Shown piece after piece: positions 6,571 to 17,910 of a DNA stretch of 41,887 nt. The notes under the pieces are model-generated. The model saw only the letters and a list, made by a program, of their open reading frames with translations. It ran no database searches and had not been told where the DNA came from. Every line of letters begins with the position of its first letter. Positions within the stretch are counted from its first letter, which is position 1. The DNA lies in NCBI GenBank assembly GCA_902623735.1, contig CACNUU010000008.1:1-41887 (forward strand), in the 5' to 3' direction. The translations under genes and the position numbers were made by a program. The DNA is from an uncultured Pelagibacteraceae bacterium (GTDB taxonomy: Bacteria > Pseudomonadota > Alphaproteobacteria > Pelagibacterales > Pelagibacteraceae).

Positions 6571-7001
6571 TGGCAGCAAAAAAAGAAATAAGTGGTTTTA
6601 TAAAATTACAAATCAAAGGTGGCCAAGCTAATCCAGCTCCTCCTGTTGGTCCTGCTTTAGGTCAACGTGGAGTTAATATAATGGAATTCTGTAAAGCATT
6701 TAACGATAAGACTAAATCTTTAGCAGGAAAACCTGTACCCGTTGAAATAACAGTTTATAAAGATAAGAAATTTGATTTCAAAATTAAATCACCACCAGCA
6801 TCATTTTTTATTAGAGAGGCAGCTAAATTAAAAAGTGGTTCTCAAGAGCCAGGAAGAAATATTGTGGCTTCAATTACAAAAAAACAAGCAGAGGAAATAG
6901 CTAAACAAAAAATGAAAGATCTTAATGCATTAGATTTGGAACAAGCAGTCAAGATTATAGCAGGATCAGCTAGATCAATGGGAATAGAGGTTAAAGAATA
7001 A
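6570..7001 (+). CDS. rplK: 50S ribosomal protein L11
   Basis: A 143-residue protein of the GTPase-associated centre on 23S rRNA. The N-terminal proline-rich segment ([21 protein letters not shown]) is the thiostrepton-region signature, and the C-terminal domain ends in the rRNA-binding block [10 protein letters not shown]. The proximal Lys residues methylated by PrmA in other bacteria are present. It starts within the nusG stop (TAATG) and ends in the rplA start the same way. Confidence 0.97.
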   Translation: MAAKKEISGFIKLQIKGGQANPAPPVGPALGQRGVNIMEFCKAFNDKTKSLAGKPVPVEITVYKDKKFDFKIKSPPASFFIREAAKLKSGSQEPGRNIVASITKKQAEEIAKQKMKDLNALDLEQAVKIIAGSARSMGIEVKE

Positions 7002-7690
7002 TGACATCAAAAAGATTTAAAAAACTTCCTGAGAAAACTTTTGATTTACCAGCTGAAACTCTAGATAAGCTATTACCTTTAGTTAAAAAGAATTGCACTA
7101 CAAAATTTGATGAGTCTATAGATTTAAGTTTACAAATTAATAACAAACAAAAAAAAAATGAAATAAGTATTAGAACAGTTGTAAATTTACCTGGAGGATC
7201 AGGAAAAAAAATTAAGGTGGCTGTAGTTTGTGAAGAAACAAAAACAAATGATGCAAAATCAGCTGGTGCAGATATCGTCGGTGGAGATGAGTTAATTGAG
7301 AAAATAAAAAGTGGTGAAATGAATTTTGAAAAATTAATTTGTACACCTTCAATGATGATTAAATTATCTAAACTGGGAAAAGTTTTAGGTCCCAAAGGTT
7401 TAATGCCTAATCCAAAATTAGGATCTGTGACTGACGATCTTAAAACTGCTGTTTCAGATGCTAAATCAGGACAAGCTGAAATAAGAAATGATAAAGATGG
7501 TAATATAGGGGTAAGTATTGGAAAAAAATCTTTTACTGATGACAAATTACTAAAAAATTTTAATGCAATAATAGATACTCTTGAAAAAGAAAAATCTAAC
7601 AATGTGGTGAAGGGAGATCTAGTTAAATCTGTTTTTCTTACTTCTACTATGGGTGTTTCATATAAACTTAAATTAGGAAAAAATATTTAA
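7001..7690 (+). CDS. rplA: 50S ribosomal protein L1
   Basis: A 229-residue protein of the mobile L1 stalk, which helps release deacylated tRNA from the E site. The signature GKVLGPKGLMPNPKLGSV lies near the middle and the two-domain length is normal. In E. coli L1 represses its own rplKA mRNA by binding a stalk-like RNA; I did not identify such a fold here, and with only one-base overlaps there is no free leader before rplK. Five bases separate it from rplJ. Confidence 0.97.
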   Translation: MTSKRFKKLPEKTFDLPAETLDKLLPLVKKNCTTKFDESIDLSLQINNKQKKNEISIRTVVNLPGGSGKKIKVAVVCEETKTNDAKSAGADIVGGDELIEKIKSGEMNFEKLICTPSMMIKLSKLGKVLGPKGLMPNPKLGSVTDDLKTAVSDAKSGQAEIRNDKDGNIGVSIGKKSFTDDKLLKNFNAIIDTLEKEKSNNVVKGDLVKSVFLTSTMGVSYKLKLGKNI

Positions 7691-7695
7691 ATATT

Positions 7696-8217
7696 ATGAT
7701 GAATAAAGAACAAAAGAAAAATTATATATCTGAAATGAGCTCCCAGTTTGAAAACAGTAAAGCTATAATGGTAACTCATTATCAAGGCTTGTCTATGGTT
7801 CAACTTGATGAACTTAGGTCTAAAATGAGAGAGCATGGAATAATTTTTAAGATCACTAAAAATAGAATTACAAAATTGGCATTGGAAAAAACTAAATGTA
7901 AAGATCTATCTAGCTTATTTACTGGACCAACTGCAGTCGCATTTGGTGAAGACGCCATTATGTCAGCAAGGATTCTATCAAAATTTGCCAAAGATAATGA
8001 GAATCTTAAACTAATTGGTGGAATGATGAATGATGAAGTGCTTGATCAAGCTGGTGTTATGAATGTAGCAAATTTACCCACTTTAGATGAAGCAAGAGCC
8101 AATATTGTGGGAATTTTGAATGCGTCAGCATCAAAATTAGTAAGTATTTTACTTGCACGATCAGAAAAAATGAGTAATTTACCCACAGAAAATTCTGAAA
8201 CAAAACCTAAAGAGTAA
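7696..8217 (+). CDS. rplJ: 50S ribosomal protein L10
   Basis: A 173-residue scaffold of the ribosomal stalk. The N-terminal RNA-binding domain includes the typical [15 protein letters not shown] and FKITKNRI stretches; the C-terminal helix recruits L7/L12 dimers. Two adjacent ATG codons (7696 and 7699) are both possible starts. Only five bases separate it from rplA, so the long autoregulatory rplJ leader known from E. coli is absent. Confidence 0.96.
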   Translation: MMNKEQKKNYISEMSSQFENSKAIMVTHYQGLSMVQLDELRSKMREHGIIFKITKNRITKLALEKTKCKDLSSLFTGPTAVAFGEDAIMSARILSKFAKDNENLKLIGGMMNDEVLDQAGVMNVANLPTLDEARANIVGILNASASKLVSILLARSEKMSNLPTENSETKPKE

Positions 8218-8222
8218 TACAT

Positions 8223-8588
8223 ATGCCAGATCTAAATAAAATTATAGAAGATTTATCAAATTTAACAGTTGCTGAAGCAGCTGAATTATCAAAACAATTA
8301 GAGGAAAAGTGGGGCGTATCTCCCATGGCGGCAGCGGCACCAGCAGCAGCTGGAGGTGCAGCAGCAGCAGAAGAAAAAGATGATTTTACTATCATGTTGG
8401 TATCTGCCGGTGACAAAAAAATCAATGTCATAAAAGAAGTTAGAGCAGCAACATCACTTGGCCTTAAAGAAGCAAAAGATTTAGTTGAGGGTGCACCTAA
8501 AGAAGTAAAGACTGGTGTTCCAAAGAAAGAAGCTGAGGAGATTAAAGCTAAATTAGAAGCTGCAGGCGCTAAAGTAGAACTTAAGTAA
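8223..8588 (+). CDS. rplL: 50S ribosomal protein L7/L12
   Basis: A 121-residue acidic stalk protein that recruits and activates translational GTPases. The N-terminal dimerisation helix (about 1-33) is followed by an Ala-rich flexible hinge and the conserved C-terminal domain ([20 protein letters not shown], ending AAGAKVELK). It is followed by the one clear gap in this part of the array, which carries the palindrome before rpoB. Confidence 0.97.
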   Translation: MPDLNKIIEDLSNLTVAEAAELSKQLEEKWGVSPMAAAAPAAAGGAAAAEEKDDFTIMLVSAGDKKINVIKEVRAATSLGLKEAKDLVEGAPKEVKTGVPKKEAEEIKAKLEAAGAKVELK

Positions 8589-8606
8589 TTAAAAAAGGAA
8601 ATTCTT

Positions 8607-8636
8607 TAAATACTGATTAACATTAATCAGTATTTA
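8607..8636 (+). promoter_or_regulatory. Perfect palindrome in the rplL-rpoB gap (attenuator or RNase III site)
   Basis: TAAATACTGATTAA (8607-8620) is followed by CA and then its exact reverse complement (8623-8636). As RNA it makes a long A/U-rich stem just upstream of rpoB. No U-run follows, so it is not a standard terminator. In E. coli the same gap holds a partial terminator and an RNase III site that lower rpoBC relative to rplL; a like role is inferred by position. Confidence 0.7.
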
Positions 8637-8643
8637 TATTTAG

Positions 8644-11600
8644 ATGCAAATATCTTTTACTGAAAAAAAAAATATTAGAAAAAGTTTTGGTAAACTTAAA
8701 GAAAGTTTATCAATACCAAATTTAATAGAAGTTCAAAAAAATTCATACGATGAATTGACTTTATACAATCCTGAGGCAGGAGAATTAACAAAGGGTTTTG
8801 ATAGAGTTTTTAAAAGTATTTTTCCAATAGAGGATTTAAATGATAAAGCAACGTTAGAATATGTCTCTTATAGATTAGAAAAACCAAAATTTGATGTTGA
8901 AGAGTGTATAGCTAGAGGATTGACTTATTCATCAGCTTTAAAGTGCACATTAAGACTAGTTGTTTATGAAATAGATCAAGAAAATAATACTAAAGATATC
9001 CTATCGGCAAAAGAACAAGAAGTTTATATGGGTGAAGTTCCTATGATGACTAACAGCGGAACATTTATTACTAATGGCGTTCAGAGAGTTGTGGTTAATC
9101 AAATGCATAGAAGCCCAGGTGTTTTTTTTGATCATGATAAAGGTAAAACCCATGCGAGCGGTAAACTTTTATTTAATTGCCGTGTAATTCCCAATAGAGG
9201 TTCGTGGTTAGACTTTGAGTACGATGTGAAAGATTTTCTTTACTTTAAAATTGATAGAAAGAAAAAAATTTTAGCATCAACTTTATTGCTTGCTTTAGGA
9301 TATAATAAATCTGAAATAGTTAATGAATTTTACGATAAAGAAATTTATACGTACGACTCTAAAATTCAAAAATGGAAAACAAAGTTTAATCCTGAGAATT
9401 ATAAATCAAAAAATTTTTCCGAAGAAGTTGTAGACGCAAAATCAGGTAAAATTGTAATAAAACTTGGTGAAAAAATAAATTACCTGAATGCAAAAAAATT
9501 ATTCAATGATGGTTTAAGAGACATATTAGTTTCAAAGGAGTCTTTAATTGGTAAATTTTTACATAACGAAATTAAAGTTGGTGATGAAGATAATGCTGTA
9601 TTTAAAATTGGAACAGAACTTAACGAAACAATTATTGATAAAATTTTAGAGGCAAATATTAACTCTTTAGAAATATCAATCACAAATTCTATCAATAAAG
9701 GTCCTTATCTTCTCACAACAGTACTCAATGATAAAAATAATTCTAAAGATGAAGCCATTACTGAGATTTACAAAATGTTAAGACCTGGTGAGCCACCAAC
9801 TATAGAAATTGCAACACAGATTTTTAATAATCTTTTTTTTAGTTCTGATAGATATGACTTATCTGATGTGGGAAGAGTTAAGATGAATTCTAGATTAAAT
9901 TTAGAATGTTCAGATAAAATCACAATTTTAAGAAATGATGATATTTTGGCAATAATACATAAAATGTTAGATTTGAGAGATGGTAAGGACGAGGTAGATG
10001 ATATTGATCATCTTGGTAACAGAAGGGTTAGATCTGTAGGAGAGCTTGTAGAGAACCAAGCTCGTATTGGGGTTTATCGAATGGAGAGAGCCATTAAAGA
10101 AAAAATGACAACATTAGATGTTGAGTCTGCCATGCCACAAGATTTGATTAATGCAAAACCATTAACTGTTTCTTTAAAGGATTTCTTTGCAAGTTCTCAA
10201 TTATCACAATTTATGGATCAGACAAATCCACTTTCAGAAATTACTCATAAAAGAAGAGTATCAGCACTTGGTCCAGGAGGCTTAACAAGAGAGAGAGCTG
10301 GTTTTGAAGTTCGAGACGTTCATCCAACTCATTATGGTAGAATTTGTCCTATAGAAACTCCTGAAGGTCCAAATATTGGATTAATAAATAGCCTTTCAAC
10401 TTATGCAAAGATCAATAAATATGGTTTTATAGAAAGTCCATATAAAAGAGTTAAAAATGGTGTTGTTCAAGACAATGTCGAATATCTCTCTGCAATGGAA
10501 GAAACAAAATTTACCGTTGCACAAGCAAACACAAAAATTGATAAAAATGGAAAGATCGTTGAGGAATTAGTATCATGTAGACAAAATTTAAACTTCCTAT
10601 TATCAAAACCAGATACAATTGATTATATCGACGTTTCTCCAAAACAATTAGTTTCAGTTGCAGCATCTTTAATTCCTTTTTTGGAAAACGATGATGCCAA
10701 TAGAGCTCTTATGGGTTCAAATATGATGAGACAAGCTGTTCCTTTGTTAAAACCTGAGGCACCGTTAGTTGGAACTGGAATTGAAAGTGATGTTGCGTTA
10801 GACTCTGGTGTTACGATAGTAGCTAAAAGAGATGGTATCGTTGATAAAATTGATGGTAAGCGTATAGTAATTAAAGTTACTGAAGAAACTGATTTTTCAA
10901 AATCTGGTGTTGATATTTACAATCTACAAAAATTCAAAAGATCAAATCAAAATACGTGTATAAACCAAAGACCATTAGTTAGAGTTGGAGATAAAGTTAA
11001 AACCGGAGATATAATAGCTGACGGTCCATCAACGAGACTTGGAGAACTTGCTTTAGGAAAAAATGTTACAGTAGCATTTATGCCTTGGCAAGGTTACAAT
11101 TTTGAAGACTCAATACTAATCTCAGAACGATGTGTAACAGATGACGTTTTTACCTCAGTTCACATAGTTGAATATGAAATAATGGCAAGAGATACAAAAC
11201 TTGGTGAAGAGGAAATTACAAGAGATATTCCTAATGTTAATGAAGAGGCACTAAAAAATTTAGATGAGTCAGGCGTAGTTTATATAGGTGCTGAAGTAAA
11301 TGCAGGTGATATATTGGTCGGCAAAGTGACCCCTAAAGGTGACTCAGCATCAGGACCAGAGGAAAAATTATTAAGATCTATTTTTGGTGAAAAAGCAATT
11401 GACGTAACAGATACTTCTTTAAGGATGTCAAGAGGAAGCAGTGGAACTGTTGTTGATGTAAGGGTTTTTAATAGACATGGTATAGAAAAAGATGAACGAT
11501 CGATAACAATTGAAAGAGCTGAAATTGAACAAGTTCAACAAGATAAGATTGTGGAGGAGGAAATCTTAGAGAGAAGTATCAAACAAAGAGCGTCACAAAT

Positions 11601-12732
11601 TTTGTCTGGATCAACATCAATTAAAAAAATAAAAGATATTGATAGTGGCACAAAATTAGATTTTGAGATAATTAACAAATTATCAATTAATGAGGTTTTC
11701 AAGATTGCAACTGGAAAATCAAAAGATGAAAACTCACTTCTTCAATTAAAAGAACAATTTAATAATGCTAAACAAGATATTACAGAGAGATTTGAAGATA
11801 AAGTTTTAAAAATTAGAAGCGGTGATGATTTGTTACCAAGTGTAATGAAAATGGTTAAAGTATTTGTAGCTATCAAGAGAAGACTAAGGCCTGGAGATAA
11901 GATGTCGGGAAGACACGGTAACAAGGGAGTTGTTAGTAAGATTGTTCCAATCGAAGATATGCCTTATAGAGAGGATGGACGTCCAGTTGACATAGTTCTA
12001 AACCCTCTTGGAGTGCCTAGTAGAATGAACGTAGGGCAAATTTTAGAGACACATTTAGGATGGGCTTGTAAAGAATTTGGTGAAGAAGTTAAAAGATTAG
12101 TTAACGAAAATCAAAAAAAACTTGAAAGAACAGAAAAAATTGAAAATTTTTTAAAGTCAGTTTACGGTGAGGAAATTTTTAACGAAAAAGTTGATAAATT
12201 AAACAAGTCTGAATTCAAAGATTTATGTGAAAACCTTCAAAACGGTATTGCTATTTCAACACCTGTATTTGATGGAGCTAAAGAAAAAAATGTTACTGAC
12301 ATGTTAGAATTAGCTAACTTACCAAAATCAGGTCAAACTTATCTGTGGGATGGAAGAACTGGAGAAAAATTCGATAGACCAGTTACAGTCGGAATTATCT
12401 ACATGTTAAAATTACATCATTTAGTTGAAGATAAAATACATGCTAGATCAACAGGACCGTATAGTTTAGTAACTCAGCAACCTTTAGGTGGAAAAGCTCA
12501 ATTAGGTGGCCAAAGATTTGGCGAGATGGAAGTTTGGGCTCTAGAAGCATATGGGGCATCATACACATTGCAAGAAATATTGACTGTCAAGTCAGATGAC
12601 GTTGCTGGCCGTGTGAAAGTTTATGAAACCATCGTTAAAGGAGAAGAAAATTTTGAGTCAGGAATTCCAGAATCTTTTAATGTTTTAGTAAAAGAAATTA
12701 AATCATTGGCTTTAAATGTTGAGTTAAATTAG
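8644..12732 (+). CDS. rpoB: DNA-directed RNA polymerase subunit beta
   Basis: A 1,362-residue beta subunit, close to the E. coli length. The rifampicin pocket begins near residue 514 ([13 protein letters not shown]) and continues through [13 protein letters not shown], with His and Ser at the usual sensitive positions. Downstream blocks include [19 protein letters not shown] in the catalytic region and a conserved C-terminus ([24 protein letters not shown]). With beta' it forms the active-site cleft. It follows the palindrome at 8607-8636 and precedes rpoC by two bases. Reading frame is intact with no insertion domain obviously out of family range. Confidence 0.98.
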   Translation: MQISFTEKKNIRKSFGKLKESLSIPNLIEVQKNSYDELTLYNPEAGELTKGFDRVFKSIFPIEDLNDKATLEYVSYRLEKPKFDVEECIARGLTYSSALKCTLRLVVYEIDQENNTKDILSAKEQEVYMGEVPMMTNSGTFITNGVQRVVVNQMHRSPGVFFDHDKGKTHASGKLLFNCRVIPNRGSWLDFEYDVKDFLYFKIDRKKKILASTLLLALGYNKSEIVNEFYDKEIYTYDSKIQKWKTKFNPENYKSKNFSEEVVDAKSGKIVIKLGEKINYLNAKKLFNDGLRDILVSKESLIGKFLHNEIKVGDEDNAVFKIGTELNETIIDKILEANINSLEISITNSINKGPYLLTTVLNDKNNSKDEAITEIYKMLRPGEPPTIEIATQIFNNLFFSSDRYDLSDVGRVKMNSRLNLECSDKITILRNDDILAIIHKMLDLRDGKDEVDDIDHLGNRRVRSVGELVENQARIGVYRMERAIKEKMTTLDVESAMPQDLINAKPLTVSLKDFFASSQLSQFMDQTNPLSEITHKRRVSALGPGGLTRERAGFEVRDVHPTHYGRICPIETPEGPNIGLINSLSTYAKINKYGFIESPYKRVKNGVVQDNVEYLSAMEETKFTVAQANTKIDKNGKIVEELVSCRQNLNFLLSKPDTIDYIDVSPKQLVSVAASLIPFLENDDANRALMGSNMMRQAVPLLKPEAPLVGTGIESDVALDSGVTIVAKRDGIVDKIDGKRIVIKVTEETDFSKSGVDIYNLQKFKRSNQNTCINQRPLVRVGDKVKTGDIIADGPSTRLGELALGKNVTVAFMPWQGYNFEDSILISERCVTDDVFTSVHIVEYEIMARDTKLGEEEITRDIPNVNEEALKNLDESGVVYIGAEVNAGDILVGKVTPKGDSASGPEEKLLRSIFGEKAIDVTDTSLRMSRGSSGTVVDVRVFNRHGIEKDERSITIERAEIEQVQQDKIVEEEILERSIKQRASQILSGSTSIKKIKDIDSGTKLDFEIINKLSINEVFKIATGKSKDENSLLQLKEQFNNAKQDITERFEDKVLKIRSGDDLLPSVMKMVKVFVAIKRRLRPGDKMSGRHGNKGVVSKIVPIEDMPYREDGRPVDIVLNPLGVPSRMNVGQILETHLGWACKEFGEEVKRLVNENQKKLERTEKIENFLKSVYGEEIFNEKVDKLNKSEFKDLCENLQNGIAISTPVFDGAKEKNVTDMLELANLPKSGQTYLWDGRTGEKFDRPVTVGIIYMLKLHHLVEDKIHARSTGPYSLVTQQPLGGKAQLGGQRFGEMEVWALEAYGASYTLQEILTVKSDDVAGRVKVYETIVKGEENFESGIPESFNVLVKEIKSLALNVELN

Positions 12733-12734
12733 TT

Positions 12735-15700
12735 ATGAAAAAAGAATTAACAGATCTATTTAAAAATTCAGAAATTTCAGAAGCACAGAATTTTAATAGT
12801 ATAAAAATATCTTTGGCAAGTCCCGAGAAAATCAAATCTTGGACTTATGGAGAAATTAAGAAACCTGAGACAATAAATTATAGAACATTTAGACCAGAGA
12901 AAGATGGTTTATTTTGTGCAAGAATTTTTGGACCAATCAAAGATTATGAGTGTTTATGTGGAAAATATAAAAGAATGAAATTTAGAGGGATTATATGTGA
13001 AAAATGTGGAGTAGAGGTCACAAAGTCAAATGTTCGAAGAGAAAGAATGGGTCATATAAATTTAGCTACTCCAGTTGCTCATATTTGGTTTTTAAAATCT
13101 TTACCAAGTAGAATAGCATTAGCAGTTGATATGAAACTTAAAGAAATTGAAAGAGTTTTGTATTTTGAAAACTTTATTGTTATTGAACCTGGACTAACAG
13201 GACTTCAAAAAAACCAATTATTAAATGAAGAAGAACTAGCCAAATATCAAGATGAATTTGGAGAAGAGGCATTTACTGCCGGAATAGGAGCCGAAGCTGT
13301 TCTTGAAATGCTTAAAAATTTAGATCTAGAATTAGAAAGAAAGAATTTAGCTAGCTATATAAAAGAGACAAAATCAAAAGTTAATGAAGAAAGAGCAATA
13401 AAAAGACTAAAGTTAATTGAATCTTTCATAGAGACTGGACAAAAACCAGAGTGGATGATTATGACTGTCATTCCAGTAATTCCTCCTGAATTAAGACCTT
13501 TAGTACCATTAGATGGAGGAAGATTTGCTACATCTGATTTGAATGACCTTTATCGAAGAGTTATTAACAGAAATAATAGATTAAAAAGATTAATGGATCT
13601 TAAAGCACCAGATATAATAGTTAGAAATGAAAAACGTATGCTACAAGAGTCTGTTGATGCTCTGTTTGATAATGGTAGACGTGGAAGAGTAATAACAGGA
13701 ACTGGTAAAAGACCATTAAAATCATTGGCTGAGATGCTTAAAGGTAAACAAGGTAGATTTAGACAAAATTTACTTGGTAAGAGAGTTGATTATTCGGGCA
13801 GATCTGTAATTGTTGTAGGTCCAGATTTAAAACTGCACGAGTGTGGTTTACCAAAAAAAATGGCTCTAGAGTTATTCAAGCCTTTTTTATATGCAAGACT
13901 AAACAAATTAGGTTTAGCATCAACAATTAAACAAGCTAAGAAACTAGTTGAAAAAGAGACCAATGCTGTTTGGGACGCATTGGAATTAATTGTGCGTGAA
14001 CATCCTGTTTTATTAAATAGAGCTCCAACACTTCATAGACTTGGTGTTCAAGCTTTTGAGCCTAAATTAATCGAAGGTGATGCTATAGAATTGCATCCTT
14101 TGACATGTGCTGCTTTTAATGCTGACTTTGACGGAGATCAAATGGCAGTCCATGTACCTTTAAGTCTTGAAGCTCAATTAGAGGCGAGAATACTAATGTT
14201 GTCAACAAACAATATTTTATCTCCATCAAATGGTAAGCCAATTATTGTTCCAAGTCAGGACATGATTTTAGGAATATATTATCTATCTCAAGAGCCAATT
14301 AATGATAAACCAGCGGGATACTTTACAGATGCTGATCAAATTGATTTTGCTTTATCCTCAGGAGAAATAAAAGTTCATACTACCATTATTTCTAGATTTG
14401 AGACACAAGATGAAAATGGAAACACAAAATTTGAAAAATATACTTCGACAGCTGGAAGATTTTTATTAGCTAATCTACTTCCAAAAAATTTTAACATCAA
14501 ATTTTCGTTAATTGATAGGTTGTTACCAAAAAAAACTGTTTCAGAAATAATTGATATTGTTTTTAGATTTTGTGGTCAAAAAACAACAGTTATATTCTGT
14601 GATAAATTAAAAGATCTTGGTTTTAAACATGCTTTTAAAGCAGGAATATCTTTTGGAAAAGATGATTTAGTTATACCTGATAATAAAACTCAACTTATAA
14701 ATGATACAAAAAAACTAATCTCAGATTATGAGACTCAATATGCAGAAGGTTTAATTACTAGAGGTGAGAAATATAATAAAGTTGTTGATGCATGGTCAAA
14801 ATGTACTGACAAAGTTGCAGCTGAAATGATGAAAGGTATTTCTGCAACTGAAAAGACACCAGAGGGGCTTAAAATTAATTCAGTATTTATGATGGCTGAC
14901 AGTGGTGCAAGAGGTTCTGCTGCTCAAATGAAGCAGCTAGCTGGAATGAGAGGTTTGATTGCTAAACCTTCTGGAGAAATTATTGAAAGTCCTATCATAT
15001 CAAATTTTAAAGAGGGTTTAACTGCTCTTGAATATTTTAATTCAACTCATGGAGCTAGAAAAGGTTTAGCAGACACAGCACTTAAGACTGCTAGCTCGGG
15101 TTATCTTACTAGAAGACTATGTGATGTCGCACAAGATTTAACAATAACCAAAAAAAATTGTGAAAATCCTGGTTTTATAGAATTATCAGAAATTCTTGAG
15201 GGTGGAAATGTTGTTGTAAGTTTATCAGAAAGAGCTTTAGGGAGAGTAACATCTTCTGATGTTAAGCATCCTCTAACAGGAGAGATAATAATTAAAAAAT
15301 CATCTATGATAGATGAAGCTGGTTGTGATAAATTAGACTCTGCTGGGATTAAATCCTTAAAGGTTTATTCTGTAATGACTTGTAGCTCCAAAGAAGGGGT
15401 TTGTGCAACTTGTTATGGACGTGATTTATCACGAGGAAAAATGGTCCATGTTGGAGAAGCAATTGGTATGATTTCAGCTCAATCAATTGGTGAACCAGGT
15501 ACACAATTAACTATGAGAACATTTCACGTTGGTGGAACAGCGTCAGTAAAACAAGACTCACAAATTGTATCAAAAAATGATGGAACTTTAAAAATTATAA
15601 ACTCAAATATTTTAGAGGACTCAAAGAAAAATTTAATTGTAATGGGAAGAAATACTCAATTATCGATAGAGGATGATAATGGAGTTCAAATAGCCATCTA

Positions 15701-16898
15701 CAAAGTCGCTTATGGCTCTAAATTATTTTTTAAAAATGGTGAAAAAGTAAAAGCAAATACTAAAATTTGTGAATGGGATCCATACACTACACCAGTAATT
15801 GCAGAAAAAAGTGGTACTGCAAGTTATGTTGATTTAATTGATGGTATATCAATACAAGAAACTACTGATGATGCGACTGGTATTTCATCTAAGTCAGTTG
15901 TTGATTGGAGATCTCAATCTAAAAGCTCTGATTTAAAGCCTAGAATAACTCTAAGAGATGACAAGGGTAACGTAATAAAAAAAGCTGATGATAATGAAGC
16001 GAGATATTATTTGGTGCCAGACTCAATACTATCAGTAAAAGATGGTCAAAAAGTTTCAGCAGGAGATGTTATTGCGAGATTACCAAAAGAAACTACTAAA
16101 ACTAAAGATATCACTGGTGGTCTTCCAAGAGTTGCTGAATTATTCGAAGCTAGAAAAGCTAAGGATAGTGCAATAATAGCTGAAAATGATGGTCAAGTAG
16201 TTTTTGGTAAAGAGGTAAGAGGTAAACAAAGAGTGTCAATAGTGCCTGAGGATGGCTCAGAGCCTTCAAACTATTTGATACCAAAAGGAAAGCATATAAA
16301 TTTTAATCAAGGAGAAAAAATTAAAAAAGGTGAATATTTATTAGATGGCCAGCCTTTACCGCATGATATTTTAAGAATAATGGGTATTAAAGATCTAACA
16401 GAATACTTTGTTAACCAAGTGCAAGAAGTTTACAGATTACAGGGAGTTATAATAAATGATAAGCACATTGAAACAATCTTAAGACAAATGTTGAAAAAGA
16501 TTGAGGTAAAAACATCTGGTGACTCATCTTATTTACCAGGTGAAATAGTTGATAAAATCAAATTTGAAAATAATAATGAAAAATTAAAAGCTGATGGAAA
16601 AAAACCTGCTGTTGGAGAAAGAGTTTTAATGGGTATTACCAAGGCATCACTACAGACAGAATCATTTATATCTGCTGCTTCTTTCCAAGAGACAACAAGG
16701 GTTCTAACCGATGCAGCAATTAAAGGAAAAGTCGATCCTCTCAATGGTTTAAAGGAAAATGTTATTGTCGGAAGATTAGTACCCGCTGGAACAGGTAATA
16801 TTAAGAACAGATGGAATAAAAAAGCTCTTGAAGACGACAATAAATTTTTATCAGATCAAGAAAAAATTGAACCTTCAGAAACCCAGGTAAATCAATAA
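12735..16898 (+). CDS. rpoC: DNA-directed RNA polymerase subunit beta'
   Basis: A 1,387-residue beta' subunit. The N-terminal zinc ribbon is visible as [13 protein letters not shown] followed by CEKCG. The catalytic NADFDGDQ motif is at residues 462-469, whose three Asp residues hold the Mg2+ ion. A second metal site shows as [11 protein letters not shown]. The trigger-loop region and C-terminal [12 protein letters not shown] block are intact. Overall length is slightly below E. coli (1,407). It is followed by the 160-bp gap before rpsL, the longest non-coding stretch in the array. Confidence 0.98.
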   Translation: MKKELTDLFKNSEISEAQNFNSIKISLASPEKIKSWTYGEIKKPETINYRTFRPEKDGLFCARIFGPIKDYECLCGKYKRMKFRGIICEKCGVEVTKSNVRRERMGHINLATPVAHIWFLKSLPSRIALAVDMKLKEIERVLYFENFIVIEPGLTGLQKNQLLNEEELAKYQDEFGEEAFTAGIGAEAVLEMLKNLDLELERKNLASYIKETKSKVNEERAIKRLKLIESFIETGQKPEWMIMTVIPVIPPELRPLVPLDGGRFATSDLNDLYRRVINRNNRLKRLMDLKAPDIIVRNEKRMLQESVDALFDNGRRGRVITGTGKRPLKSLAEMLKGKQGRFRQNLLGKRVDYSGRSVIVVGPDLKLHECGLPKKMALELFKPFLYARLNKLGLASTIKQAKKLVEKETNAVWDALELIVREHPVLLNRAPTLHRLGVQAFEPKLIEGDAIELHPLTCAAFNADFDGDQMAVHVPLSLEAQLEARILMLSTNNILSPSNGKPIIVPSQDMILGIYYLSQEPINDKPAGYFTDADQIDFALSSGEIKVHTTIISRFETQDENGNTKFEKYTSTAGRFLLANLLPKNFNIKFSLIDRLLPKKTVSEIIDIVFRFCGQKTTVIFCDKLKDLGFKHAFKAGISFGKDDLVIPDNKTQLINDTKKLISDYETQYAEGLITRGEKYNKVVDAWSKCTDKVAAEMMKGISATEKTPEGLKINSVFMMADSGARGSAAQMKQLAGMRGLIAKPSGEIIESPIISNFKEGLTALEYFNSTHGARKGLADTALKTASSGYLTRRLCDVAQDLTITKKNCENPGFIELSEILEGGNVVVSLSERALGRVTSSDVKHPLTGEIIIKKSSMIDEAGCDKLDSAGIKSLKVYSVMTCSSKEGVCATCYGRDLSRGKMVHVGEAIGMISAQSIGEPGTQLTMRTFHVGGTASVKQDSQIVSKNDGTLKIINSNILEDSKKNLIVMGRNTQLSIEDDNGVQIAIYKVAYGSKLFFKNGEKVKANTKICEWDPYTTPVIAEKSGTASYVDLIDGISIQETTDDATGISSKSVVDWRSQSKSSDLKPRITLRDDKGNVIKKADDNEARYYLVPDSILSVKDGQKVSAGDVIARLPKETTKTKDITGGLPRVAELFEARKAKDSAIIAENDGQVVFGKEVRGKQRVSIVPEDGSEPSNYLIPKGKHINFNQGEKIKKGEYLLDGQPLPHDILRIMGIKDLTEYFVNQVQEVYRLQGVIINDKHIETILRQMLKKIEVKTSGDSSYLPGEIVDKIKFENNNEKLKADGKKPAVGERVLMGITKASLQTESFISAASFQETTRVLTDAAIKGKVDPLNGLKENVIVGRLVPAGTGNIKNRWNKKALEDDNKFLSDQEKIEPSETQVNQ

Positions 16899-16953
16899 AA
16901 AAAGCCTCGTTTTACAATAGTTTTAGTTTGACAAAAGCGAATTAATTAGTAAT

Positions 16954-16983
16954 TTGGCGATGTTTTTGGTTGGAATGTAGTAT
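16954..16983 (+). promoter_or_regulatory. Possible promoter for the rpsL-rpsG-fusA segment
   Basis: TTGGCG (16954-16959) is followed after 18 bases by TAGTAT (16978-16983), giving a start near 16990 and a leader of about 70 bases before rpsL. The position, in the only long gap after rpoC, supports a promoter; the sequence match alone is modest. Confidence 0.4.
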
Positions 16984-17007
16984 CATCGTCATACTAAACG
17001 CTGCCAC

Positions 17008-17027
17008 AAATAACCTGTCAGTTATTT
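17008..17027 (+). promoter_or_regulatory. Leader hairpin upstream of rpsL
   Basis: AAATAAC and GTTATTT form a perfect 7-bp stem with a 6-base loop CTGTCA, about 30 bases before the rpsL start. It lacks a U-tract, so it is more likely an mRNA leader structure than a terminator. Role unknown. Confidence 0.4.
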
Positions 17028-17058
17028 CATTCAAAAATATTAATTAATATAAAATTAT

Positions 17059-17430
17059 ATGCCGACTATTAACCAGTTGTTAAGAAAAAAAAGAGCCAAA
17101 CCGCTCTCAAGGAATAAAGTTCCTGCATTACAAAAACAACCTTTGAAAAGAGGTGTTTGTGTTAAGGTTTATACAACTACGCCTAAAAAACCTAACTCAG
17201 CTCTTAGAAAGGTTGCAAGAGTAAGATTATCAAATGGATTTGAAGTTACAGCATATATTCCAGGTGAAGGACATAATTTACAAGAACACTCAGTTGTTTT
17301 GATAAGAGGTGGAAGAGTTAAAGACTTACCTGGAGTGAGATATCATATTTTAAGAGGAAATCTAGATACTCAAGGAGTTGCCAATAGAAAACAAAGGCGA
17401 TCATTATACGGTACTAAAAAAGGAAAGTAA
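17059..17430 (+). CDS. rpsL: 30S ribosomal protein S12
   Basis: A 123-residue decoding-centre protein. The conserved loop [12 protein letters not shown] (Lys43/Lys44) is the wild-type sequence associated with streptomycin sensitivity, and the second loop includes [12 protein letters not shown], whose Asp is a site of methylthiolation in some bacteria. It is the first gene after the 160-bp leader and begins the str segment, with rpsG four bases downstream. Confidence 0.98.
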   Translation: MPTINQLLRKKRAKPLSRNKVPALQKQPLKRGVCVKVYTTTPKKPNSALRKVARVRLSNGFEVTAYIPGEGHNLQEHSVVLIRGGRVKDLPGVRYHILRGNLDTQGVANRKQRRSLYGTKKGK

Positions 17431-17433
17431 TTT

Positions 17434-17904
17434 ATGTCTAGAAAAAAAACTCAACCGAAAAAAAATATTGTTCCTGATGCGAAGTTTAAATCTATTGTTA
17501 TCCCAAAATTAATAAATTCGATAATGTTCGATGGGAAAAAAGGAGTTGCAGAAAAAATAGTCTATGACGCAATAGAAAAAATTAAGACTAAATCAAAAGA
17601 TGAGCCAATAAATATATTCAACGAGGCGATAAATAATATCAAGCCTACAGTTGAAGTAAGATCAAGACGGGTAGGCGGAGCAACATATCAAGTTCCTGTG
17701 GAAGTTAAAAGTAAGCGAGCACAAGCATTAGCAATTAGATGGCTAGTTGAGTCAGCTAGAAAACGAAAAGATAAAAATATGTCAGATAAAATTTTTAATG
17801 AACTTTATGATGCATATGAAAAAAAAGGTGCTGCTGTAAAAAAAAGAGAGGATGTACATAAAATGGCAGAGTCAAATAAAGCTTTCGCACATTTTAGATG
17901 GTAA
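17434..17904 (+). CDS. rpsG: 30S ribosomal protein S7
   Basis: A 156-residue primary assembly protein of the 30S head that contacts the 3' major domain of 16S rRNA and the E-site tRNA. The block VEVRSRRVGGATYQVPVEV is the family signature, and the C-terminus ends in KAFAHFRW. S7 is the translational repressor of the str operon in E. coli; the rpsL-rpsG gap here is only 3 bases, so the E. coli type operator in that gap cannot exist. Confidence 0.98.
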   Translation: MSRKKTQPKKNIVPDAKFKSIVIPKLINSIMFDGKKGVAEKIVYDAIEKIKTKSKDEPINIFNEAINNIKPTVEVRSRRVGGATYQVPVEVKSKRAQALAIRWLVESARKRKDKNMSDKIFNELYDAYEKKGAAVKKREDVHKMAESNKAFAHFRW

Positions 17905-17910
17905 ATTATT

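Noticed and set aside
8207..8431. Ala-rich minus-strand frame over rplL
   Set aside because: It is the antisense of the Ala-rich hinge of L7/L12 and not an independent gene.
16928..16933. Isolated TTGACA after rpoC
   Set aside because: At the proper distance the sequence is AATTTG, a poor -10; I kept the later TTGGCG/TAGTAT pair instead, with low confidence.
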